Assembly (NCBI GenBank): GCA_029863035.1
Contig: JAOTWH010000015.1
Location: forward strand, 1-20,283
Length of the DNA stretch: 20,283 bases
Direction: 5' to 3'
Source: Acidimicrobiia bacterium
GTDB lineage: Bacteria > Actinomycetota > Acidimicrobiia > UBA5794 > JAOTWH01
Below the pieces are notes generated by a model that ran no database searches, was not told the DNA's origin, and saw nothing but the letters and a program-made list of their open reading frames with translations. Positions within the stretch are counted from its first letter, which is position 1. Each line of letters begins with the position of its first letter. Of this stretch, positions 7,352-13,002 are shown piece by piece. The translations under genes and the position numbers were made by a program.

Positions 7352-7681
7352 GGTCGGGACCCTACGCCAGTGCCCGGTGTCGTGAGTTCGTACTGATATT
7401 GCCTAGGCATCGGCGTGCCTGGCAAGGACGCACAACTAAGGCGCAGTGGTAACTGCGTCGAGGCGGAGGACGCAGTCGGGGGCGTCGAGGGCCGGCAAGA
7501 TTCTGTGCATGACCTGCGACTCCGGGCACTAGTGACTAGTCCTTTCATGGTTTCTTCCAATGGCAAGAAGAACGAGGCGGCCGTTGCCGATGTAGTTGGT
7601 ATCGGTCGACCGACAACCAAATGGTCACCAAGACCGAACCGGAGATTCTCTCTTCTCCTCCTCAGAGCAGTCGGTCGCTAC
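7352..7681. other. Non-coding intergenic stretch rich in dyad symmetry
   Basis: I see no credible gene in this stretch. It contains the palindrome TGCCTAGGCA (7400-7409) and a small hairpin CGCAGT/ACTGCG (about 7443-7458). The 12-bp perfect palindrome TCGGTCGACCGA (7602-7613) is flanked by TTGGT and ACCAA. TGGTCACCA (7622-7630) and two further copies of the hexamer GACCGA/TCGGTC (7632-7637 and 7671-7676) follow. The latter pair could enclose a pyrimidine-rich loop. Short frames on both strands show no family features. Confidence 0.6.
7359..7364 (-). promoter_or_regulatory. Candidate leaderless -10 box of the ABC ATPase gene
   Basis: TAGGGT on the minus strand lies 7 nt before the ATG, with no SD between. 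A 10-bp perfect palindrome (TGCCTAGGCA, 7400-7409) lies about 35 bp further upstream and could be an operator. Confidence 0.35.
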
Positions 7682-7713
7682 AGGAAAGCCCCCCTTCCTC
7701 AGGGGGCTTTCCT
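7682..7713 (-). terminator. Hairpin terminator downstream of dnaB
   Basis: Arms 7682-7693 and 7702-7713 form a 12-bp perfect stem with an 8-nt loop (CTTCCTCA on the plus strand). It lies 27 nt beyond the dnaB stop, the expected place for the end of the rpsF-ssb-rpsR-rplI-dnaB operon. A U-tract is weak or absent on both strands. A plus-strand transcript could also end here. Confidence 0.65.
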
Positions 7714-7739
7714 CTGTTGGGGGTCTGAATCCCGAACGC

Positions 7740-9098
7740 TCAAGCAGCTACATCGGGACCCATATCGGAGAACAGGGTGAACTCGGGCAGGAACGTCATG
7801 TCGACCCTGCCGGTGGCTCCGGAGCGATGTTTGGCAACATCGATCTCGGCTATTCCAAGAGATTCCTGTGCTTCGGGGTGGTAGTACTCGTGCCGGTAGA
7901 TGAACATGACGACGTCGGCATCCTGCTCGATGGCGCCCGACTCGCGTAGGTCGCCCAGACGGGGCCTCTTGTTCTCGCGCTGCTCCAATGCTCGGTTCAG
8001 CTGCGATGCGGCGATGATCGGAACGTGCAGCTCCCGCGCCAAGTTCTTGAGGTTGCGGCTGATGTCGGCGATCTCTTGCTGACGGTTCTCGCCGCGGATC
8101 GCCCCGGCGGTCATCAGCTGCAAGTAGTCGACGATTATCAATTCCAGGCCCGATTTGCGCTGTAGTCGGCGGCTCTTGGCTCTGATCTCCGTGACGGTGA
8201 GCGAGGCTGAGTCATCGATGAAGATGGGTTTGTTGTATAGCTGGGCGGCGGCGTGGGTCAGCTTGCTCCACTGGTTCTGAGTCAACTCGCCGGTGCGCAA
8301 CTTCTGGGAATCGACTCGCGCCTGAGCACACAGCAACCTCTGGGCGACTTCCTCACGGCTCATCTCCAGACTGAAAATGGCAACCGGTAGGTCTCGTGCT
8401 GCGATGTTGGCGCCCATATTGAGAGCGAGCGTTGTCTTACCCATCGAAGGCCGAGCCGCTATCACGACCAGGTTGGCCGGCTGTAGACCGGCCAGCTTGT
8501 GGTCGAGATCCTTGAATCCAGTGGCTAGGCCGGTGATTCCGCTGCCGCGGCCCTGCATCTCCTCCGCCTTCTCCAGGGTGACGCCCAGCAGTGGATCGAG
8601 AGGTGACAAGCCTTCGCCCATCCTGCGTTCGGCAACCCGGAAGATGGTCTGCTCTGCTTGATCGAGCACTTCGGCGATGGGGGCTTCGGTCATTACGGCC
8701 AACTCTCCCACCGAGGACCCTGCCTTCATCAGGCGACGACGCAGGGCGTGCTCCTCCACCACATTGACGTAGTAGGCGATGTTGGAGGTGGTAGGAACGG
8801 AATCCAACAGGTTGGTTAGATAACCAACCCCTCCTATCCGTTCGAGCTGTTCGGAGCGCTGCAGCCGATCGGAAACCGTAATCGCATCGATCGGCTGACT
8901 GGCGTCGAACAACGATGCCACCGACTCGAAGATGATCTGATGCGCCGGGGTATAGAAGTCGTCGGCGTGCAGCTTCTCGAGTGCCAGGCCAGCCGCCTCG
9001 GAAGACAGCAGGGCTGCGCCCAACACCGACTCCTCTGCCTCGCGGTTGTTAGGCGGAACCTTGGGGGAAGTCCGAGGTTCGTCTATTTGGAGGGTCAT
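7740..9098 (-). CDS. dnaB: Replicative DNA helicase DnaB
   Basis: This 452-residue protein has the full DnaB architecture. The N-terminal domain (about 15-120) begins PPNNREAEESVLGAALL. A linker follows, then the RecA-like motor with Walker A ARPSMGKTT (215-223), the H1a segment IFSLEMSREE (241-250), Walker B IIVDYLQL (321-328), and SQLNRALEQR and DLRESGAIEQDAD near the end. Unlike many actinobacterial and cyanobacterial homologs it contains no intein. As a hexamer it unwinds DNA ahead of the replisome and recruits primase. The ATG immediately follows the rplI stop (TAG then ATG with no gap), so translation is likely coupled. It is the last gene of the ribosomal/replication operon. Confidence 0.98.
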   Translation of the reverse strand: MTLQIDEPRTSPKVPPNNREAEESVLGAALLSSEAAGLALEKLHADDFYTPAHQIIFESVASLFDASQPIDAITVSDRLQRSEQLERIGGVGYLTNLLDSVPTTSNIAYYVNVVEEHALRRRLMKAGSSVGELAVMTEAPIAEVLDQAEQTIFRVAERRMGEGLSPLDPLLGVTLEKAEEMQGRGSGITGLATGFKDLDHKLAGLQPANLVVIAARPSMGKTTLALNMGANIAARDLPVAIFSLEMSREEVAQRLLCAQARVDSQKLRTGELTQNQWSKLTHAAAQLYNKPIFIDDSASLTVTEIRAKSRRLQRKSGLELIIVDYLQLMTAGAIRGENRQQEIADISRNLKNLARELHVPIIAASQLNRALEQRENKRPRLGDLRESGAIEQDADVVMFIYRHEYYHPEAQESLGIAEIDVAKHRSGATGRVDMTFLPEFTLFSDMGPDVAA

Positions 9099-9545
9099 CT
9101 AAGTCGGAATGATGTCGAGGGAGAGGGGAAACTCCACTTCGGGATGCGGCCGGATGGTGACTTCATGGAGTCCGATCTCCTTGATGTGAGCTGGCAGATC
9201 GATGTACTTCTTGTCCAATTCGATGCCGGTGGACTTCTGAACGGCTGCCGCGATGTCTGCTTCGGCGACGGATCCGAAGAGCTTGCCCTCGTCGCTGCTG
9301 TTGGCCGACACCACCACCCGGACCTCCCGCAAGGAATCTGCCAAGCCCTCGGCGATCTCCCGGCCTCTTTCGTCTGCCTCGATACGCACTGTGCGTTTCT
9401 TTTCGGCCTCGGCCAGGGCTCCGCGCGATGCCTTCACCGCTAATGAGCGCGGAACCAGATAATTGCGGGCGTAACCGGCCGCTACATCCACCACATCGCC
9501 GACCTGGCCCAGATCGGAAACGTCCTCGACGAGGATGACCTTCAT
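9099..9545 (-). CDS. rplI: 50S ribosomal protein L9
   Basis: This 148-residue protein starts [19 protein letters not shown], followed by [16 protein letters not shown], the L9 N-terminal RNA-binding domain. A long connecting helix rich in A, E and K follows (about 45-75). The C-terminal domain contains [19 protein letters not shown] and [20 protein letters not shown]9 binds 23S rRNA domain V at the base of the L1 stalk and helps maintain reading frame. The ATG at 9545 overlaps the rpsR stop by four bases (ATGA). The frame is open upstream, but only this start gives the conserved N-terminus. Confidence 0.97.
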   Translation of the reverse strand: MKVILVEDVSDLGQVGDVVDVAAGYARNYLVPRSLAVKASRGALAEAEKKRTVRIEADERGREIAEGLADSLREVRVVVSANSSDEGKLFGSVAEADIAAAVQKSTGIELDKKYIDLPAHIKEIGLHEVTIRPHPEVEFPLSLDIIPT

Positions 9546-9880
9546 CGGTCGCGATCTCCCCGGCCACCGCGGTCTCCCCGGCCACCGCGCTCGGGACGGC
9601 CTTCGCTGAAGCTGATGTAGGGAAGGAGCGCCATCTCGCGGGCGTTCTTGATCGCACGCGCTACCTCGCGCTGGTGCTGGCCACAGTTGCCGCTGACACG
9701 TTGCGCCCGGATCTTGGCGCGATCGGACACGTACTTGCGGAGCAAGGGAATGTCCTTGTAGTCGATGTAGGCGATCTTCTCTTTGCAGAAGTAGCAAACC
9801 TTCGGCTTGAAACGCCTTGACCCGGCCGCGTCGCGACGCCGCTTGGGGTTGGCACTTGGTTTTGCTTTCGTCTTACCCAC
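9542..9880 (-). CDS. rpsR: 30S ribosomal protein S18 with Gly/Arg/Asp-rich C-terminal tail
   Basis: This 112-residue protein has a core of about 22-90 with [20 protein letters not shown] and the segment [29 protein letters not shown]29, C32, C66 and H69 form a C-x2-C...C-x2-H pattern, so this is the zinc-binding (C+) version of S18. After the usual end (ALLPYISF) there is a roughly 20-residue tail with the repeat GGRGDR. It is encoded by an 18-bp direct repeat (9552-9569 and 9570-9587, one mismatch). The basic N-terminus (residues 1-27) is also extended. The start codon is GTG at 9880, preceded by TAGGAGGA at good spacing. S18 pairs with S6 on the 30S platform. Confidence 0.96.
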   Translation of the reverse strand: MGKTKAKPSANPKRRRDAAGSRRFKPKVCYFCKEKIAYIDYKDIPLLRKYVSDRAKIRAQRVSGNCGQHQREVARAIKNAREMALLPYISFSEGRPERGGRGDRGGRGDRDR

Positions 9881-9899
9881 TGTTGGTCCTCCTACCTAA

Positions 9900-10355
9900 C
9901 TAGAACGGTGCGTCGTCGCCACCAACACCGGCCGGCGCTGCTGCAGGCACCTGGGGACTCGGCGCCGGTGCGTCGTCGCCGCCGCCCCAGTTGCTTTCGG
10001 TCTTGGCGGTTTTGGTGATGGTGGCCGTTGCCCACCGCAGCGATGGCCCAATCTCATCGATGGCCACCTCGACCATCGAACGCTTCTCGCCTTCTTGAGT
10101 CTCCCAAGAGCGCTGCTCGAGTCGACCGGTGACGATGACTCGCATGCCCTTCTGAAGGGACTCCGCGGCATTCTCTGCGGCATCCCGCCACAGGGTGCCG
10201 CCGAAGAAACTGGTGTCTTCCGTCCATTCGCCGTTCTTCTGATACCGGCGGTTGACGGCGAATCGGACCTTGGCCATGGCGATGCCGGCCGGTGTGAACC
10301 GGAGCTCCGGGTCGTCGACGAGGTTTCCGATGAGGGTGACGCTATTAGTGCTCAT
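9900..10355 (-). CDS. ssb: Single-stranded DNA-binding protein
   Basis: This 151-residue protein has an OB-fold in residues about 1-110 (MSTNSVTLIGNLVDDPELRF, then VRFAVNRRYQ and VIVTGRLEQRSWETQEGEKR). A Gly/Ala/Pro-rich linker leads to the acidic tip GGDDAPF, the variant of the DDDIPF tail that recruits partner proteins such as RecO, PriA and exonucleases. It coats single-stranded DNA as a tetramer during replication and repair. ATG 10355 is chosen because AAGGA lies about 10 nt upstream and the OB fold starts here. An in-frame upstream start would overlap rpsF. The gene begins 5 nt after the rpsF stop. Confidence 0.97.
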   Translation of the reverse strand: MSTNSVTLIGNLVDDPELRFTPAGIAMAKVRFAVNRRYQKNGEWTEDTSFFGGTLWRDAAENAAESLQKGMRVIVTGRLEQRSWETQEGEKRSMVEVAIDEIGPSLRWATATITKTAKTESNWGGGDDAPAPSPQVPAAAPAGVGGDDAPF

Positions 10356-10360
10356 TCTCG

Positions 10361-10834
10361 CTATTCCTTGCTCTCTGTCTCTGTTGATTCGCTGAGCCAT
10401 GTTGACTCGCCGGATTCTGTCGAGTCAACGAGTTCTGCTGACTCGCTGGTTTCTGTCGAGTCAACGAGTTCTGCTGACTCGCTGGTTTCTGCATCGGGCT
10501 CAGAGGCCTTGGATACATTGGTAACAGGCGACTGTGACACATTTGGCCGATCGCTCAGATTGACGATCTTGTGTCGTAGTACCTGGTCGGACAGCGATAG
10601 ACCGCGGTCCAGGGTGGGTATGGCGGTCGGTTCAGCACCAAATTCCATTACAGAATAGAAGCCCTCGGTGAGGTGCTCGATTTCGTAGGCGAAGCGGCGC
10701 TTGCCCCAGAATTCGGTTTCCTTCACTTCGGCTCCTTGCGCTTGGAGCGATCCCTGAATCGCTTCCAACGCCGCCCGCACATCGGTCTCTGGTGTATCAG
10801 GCCGATGTATCACCATCAGTTCATAGGCTCGCAA
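10361..10834 (-). CDS. rpsF: 30S ribosomal protein S6 with long acidic repeat tail; TTG start
   Basis: The S6 core (about 1-95) reads MRAYELMVIHRPDTP, then EFWGKRRFAYEIEHLTEGFYSVMEF and LSLSDQVLRHKIV. A roughly 60-residue Ser/Glu/Thr-rich acidic tail follows, including two copies of a 12-residue unit (ETSESAELVDST). TTG at 10834 is preferred over GTG at 10843 for two reasons. AAGGAGG sits 8 nt before the TTG but runs directly into the GTG, and S6 proteins begin Met-Arg/Lys-x-Tyr-Glu, as here. With TTG the protein has 157 residues. S6 binds 16S rRNA with S18. The gene heads the rpsF-ssb-rpsR-rplI-dnaB operon. Confidence 0.94.
   Translation of the reverse strand: MRAYELMVIHRPDTPETDVRAALEAIQGSLQAQGAEVKETEFWGKRRFAYEIEHLTEGFYSVMEFGAEPTAIPTLDRGLSLSDQVLRHKIVNLSDRPNVSQSPVTNVSKASEPDAETSESAELVDSTETSESAELVDSTESGESTWLSESTETESKE
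10415..10491. repeat. 36-bp tandem direct repeat in the rpsF 3' end
   Basis: Two consecutive copies with a 36-bp period (10422-10457 and 10458-10491, the second slightly truncated) are identical over the shared length. They share a further 7 nt (10415-10421) to the left. The unit is a whole number of codons and encodes the 12-residue acidic repeat of the S6 tail. Perfect identity suggests recent slippage or duplication. Confidence 0.85.
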
Positions 10835-10906
10835 GGCCCACACCTCCTTCGGACAGCCGTGTAATCGGCCGGCCCCGCTCGGGGCAGTCGGTTGGGGAAG
10901 GACGCG

Positions 10907-10935
10907 AGTGTACCAACAACTCCTGCACCTGTCGC
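10907..10935 (-). promoter_or_regulatory. Candidate promoter of the rpsF operon
   Basis: On the minus strand, -35 GCGACA (10930-10935) is separated by 17 bp from -10 TACACT (10907-10912). The resulting leader of about 65 nt contains the hairpin GCCCC/GGGGC and a second potential stem GCCG/CGGC. It then reaches the SD AAGGAGG and the TTG start. S6:S18 complexes repress their own mRNA through a leader motif in many bacteria, and these hairpins are a possible site. That last point is inference. Confidence 0.45.
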
Positions 10936-10964
10936 CGGGTAGGCCACAGGGAGATTTCCCGGAC

Positions 10965-11468
10965 TCAGTTCGGGTCGATGTGGGCGTCGGGACCCAGCGC
11001 CGTCACACCGCCGGGGAAGGACTCCACAGCCCACAGGAATGGTGCCACGGAATCGTAACCAGGGCATCCGCTGTCGTCGGGACATGGAGTCATCTCCAAG
11101 ACATTGAGCAGCGAGCCATCGGATGCGAAGAAGGCGATCTCGAGTGGTTGGGTCACAGCGTTCATAGTGAAGGTGGTGGTGGTCGGCTCGTCGTAAGTGA
11201 ACAACATGCCATCGACATCGCCCAGCTCAAGGATTCCCCGCAGGCCGTCCCTCCTTTCTTGCGCCGTGTCAGCCACGGCTACCAACCATTCCTCCCCTCC
11301 CACGCTGATTATCTCGACCCCGAAGGCGGCCAGGTCGTCTGGGATGAACAGGCCGGCGGTGGAAGTTGAGATAGTCGTCGACGCGAAGGAAGTCTCTACC
11401 GATGTGCCCTCAGAAGCGGATGGAGCAGCCATGATGGCCGTGGTAGAGGATCCGCACCCGGCTACCAC
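10965..11468 (-). CDS. DUF192 (COG1430) family lipoprotein; start codon uncertain
   Basis: The DUF192 domain spans about 55-165: WLVAVADTAQERRDGLRGI, then DGMLFTYDEPTTTTFTMNA, PLEIAFFASDG and the end segment VESFPGGVTALG. It is preceded by a Ser/Thr-rich linker and a lipobox ending VVAGC, so it is probably an exported lipoprotein. The function of DUF192 is unknown. The coordinates use the first standard start, GTG 11468, which leaves only four residues before the Cys. In the same frame, codons upstream of the GTG encode a good signal peptide (RVLATFSAVGL running into VVAGC), preceded by GAGGAGG. However, there is no ATG, GTG or TTG there. The true start may be a rare GTC at about 11504 or 11498, overlapping the panB 3' end. 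Confidence 0.8.
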   Translation of the reverse strand: MVAGCGSSTTAIMAAPSASEGTSVETSFASTTISTSTAGLFIPDDLAAFGVEIISVGGEEWLVAVADTAQERRDGLRGILELGDVDGMLFTYDEPTTTTFTMNAVTQPLEIAFFASDGSLLNVLEMTPCPDDSGCPGYDSVAPFLWAVESFPGGVTALGPDAHIDPN

Positions 11469-11491
11469 AAGACCAACGGCTGAGAACGTGG

Positions 11492-12346
11492 CTAGGACTC
11501 GGACGGGCCCTCCTCACGAAGCAGCTCGCTGATCGCCTCCTCTGGCATGTGGTAGGTCTCTTCTTCGGCTGGGAACGCACCGGTTTGGACGTCATCGAAG
11601 AAGCGTTCGAGGGCTTTGGACGCCTCGCCGCCTAGATCGGCGTATGCCCTGACGAACTTCGGCGCCGGGCCGTCGCTGAGGCCGAGAATGTCATGCAGCA
11701 CCAAGACCTGGCCGTCGCAGTGTGGGCCGGCCCCGATGCCGATGGTGGGAGCCGACACCTCCTTGGTAACCAGCTGCGCCAGAGTGGCCGGCACGCCCTC
11801 CAACACAATCGAAAAGACGCCTGCGCCGTCGAGCGCCTTGGCATCTTCGATGAGGTCGCGGGCTGCCGCTACCTGTTTCCCTTGCACCTTGTACCCGCCC
11901 ATGGAGTGAACCGATTGGGGTGTTAAACCGAGATGGCCCATCACCGGAATCTCGGCTGACAACAGCGCCTCGACCATGTCCAAGCGCTTGCGACCGCCTT
12001 CCAGCTTCACGGCCCCCGCTCCTCCTTCACGCACCAGGCGCCCAGCGTTGCGAACGGTGTCTTCCGCCGAGAGGTGGTAGCTCATCCACGGCATATCTCC
12101 CACCACCAGGGCAGAGGGGCGGGTGCGTGTAACCGCAGCCGTGTGGTGGACCATGTCGTCGATGGTGACCGACAGGGTGTCCTCGTAGCCGAGGACTACG
12201 TTGGCGACGGAGTCTCCGACCAAGATGATGTCGGCCCCAGCGCGCTCCGCGATGCGAGCCGTTGGAGCGTCGTAGGCGGTAGTCATCTTGAGCTTGGGTC
12301 CGCCCTTGCGAACCTTGACGGCGGGTACGGTGATTGGGTCACGCAT
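11492..12346 (-). CDS. panB: 3-methyl-2-oxobutanoate hydroxymethyltransferase
   Basis: This 284-residue protein has the PanB motifs MTTAYDAPTARIAERAGAD (about 21-39), ILVGDSVANVVLGYEDT with metal ligand D45, and VVGDMPWMSYH with D84. VKLEGG, MGHLGLTPQSVH and IGIGAGPHCDGQVLVLHDILG follow. The enzyme makes ketopantoate from 2-oxoisovalerate and methylene-tetrahydrofolate, the first committed step of pantothenate and CoA synthesis. The ATG at 12346 is preceded by an AGAGG-type SD. No panC or panD is adjacent in this window. The last codons of panB carry the SD-like GAGGAGG used by the following lipoprotein frame. Confidence 0.97.
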   Translation of the reverse strand: MRDPITVPAVKVRKGGPKLKMTTAYDAPTARIAERAGADIILVGDSVANVVLGYEDTLSVTIDDMVHHTAAVTRTRPSALVVGDMPWMSYHLSAEDTVRNAGRLVREGGAGAVKLEGGRKRLDMVEALLSAEIPVMGHLGLTPQSVHSMGGYKVQGKQVAAARDLIEDAKALDGAGVFSIVLEGVPATLAQLVTKEVSAPTIGIGAGPHCDGQVLVLHDILGLSDGPAPKFVRAYADLGGEASKALERFFDDVQTGAFPAEEETYHMPEEAISELLREEGPSES

Positions 12347-12513
12347 TTCGTGAGTCCTCTCTCCCCACCTTGCGGTTGGGGGATATGCCTGCGTGGTTGT
12401 GTTCGAGGTACCTCAGCCTCGCCCGCCATTTCGGTCGGCCGTGCCTTGGGAAGCTACAGGTTATCAGCTATCGAATCGGGAATCGCCCGCCCCAACCACA
12501 GCCCTCGCTCCGT

Positions 12514-12519
12514 TATCGT
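12514..12519 (+). promoter_or_regulatory. Candidate leaderless -10 box of the PPOX-fold gene
   Basis: TATCGT is followed by exactly 6 nt and then the ATG at 12526. No SD is present. The spacing is identical to that of ybaB and dcd. Confidence 0.45.
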
Positions 12520-12525
12520 CGGCTC

Positions 12526-13002
12526 ATGGTGCGCAAAGACATCACAATGAGCTCCGACGAGATCGACGCCTTCCTGGCGGCGCCGCGCAATCTGGCGCTG
12601 GCCACCCTGGGAGCCGACGGCTTTCCCCATGTGGCCCCCATGTGGTACGTGATGAGAGATGGCGCCATCGTTTTCCGCTCGTTCACCAAGTCGCAGAAGA
12701 TGGTCAACCTGAAGCGAGATCCGCGTCTAACCGTGCTAGCCGAATCAGGAGATGCCTATTCCGAGCTCAAGGGTGTGATGGTGAAGGGCGAGGCCCATTT
12801 CAACGACGACCACGACTTCGTACTCGATTTATACGTGGAGCTTGCCACTCGCTACCCGATGGCAGAGTCGATCGCAGGAAAGGCCGATGAAGAGAGCCTG
12901 CGGGCTACTTTCGCCGGATTCGCCGCCAAGAACACCGCCGTGACCGTCATCCCCTACAAGACCATCAGCTGGGATCACACCAAGCTGGGAGCCGCCTACT
13001 GA
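12526..13002 (+). CDS. PPOX-fold (pyridoxamine 5'-phosphate oxidase-like), probably F420/flavin-binding protein
   Basis: This 158-residue split-barrel protein contains FLAAPRNLALATLGADGFPHVAPMWYVMRDG in its N-terminal half, a typical start of the actinobacterial F420/FMN PPOX families. IVFRSFTKSQKMVNLKRDPRLTVL and VMVKGEAHF follow. These proteins bind flavin or deazaflavin and act as reductases, oxidases or heme-related enzymes; the substrate cannot be assigned. The first ATG (12526) is chosen because TATCGT is placed exactly for a leaderless transcript. An internal ATG at 12547 is the alternative. The gene is divergent from panB. Its stop and that of the convergent diguanylate cyclase share the hexamer TGATCA. 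Confidence 0.83.
   Translation: MVRKDITMSSDEIDAFLAAPRNLALATLGADGFPHVAPMWYVMRDGAIVFRSFTKSQKMVNLKRDPRLTVLAESGDAYSELKGVMVKGEAHFNDDHDFVLDLYVELATRYPMAESIAGKADEESLRATFAGFAAKNTAVTVIPYKTISWDHTKLGAAY

Noticed and set aside
7312..7620. A 102-codon minus-strand frame in the gap before the ABC ATPase.
   Set aside because: It overlaps the start of the ABC gene, has no recognisable motif, and spans palindromic non-coding sequence.
7740..9098. Intein in DnaB.
   Set aside because: The protein is of normal length (452 residues) and all helicase motifs are contiguous.
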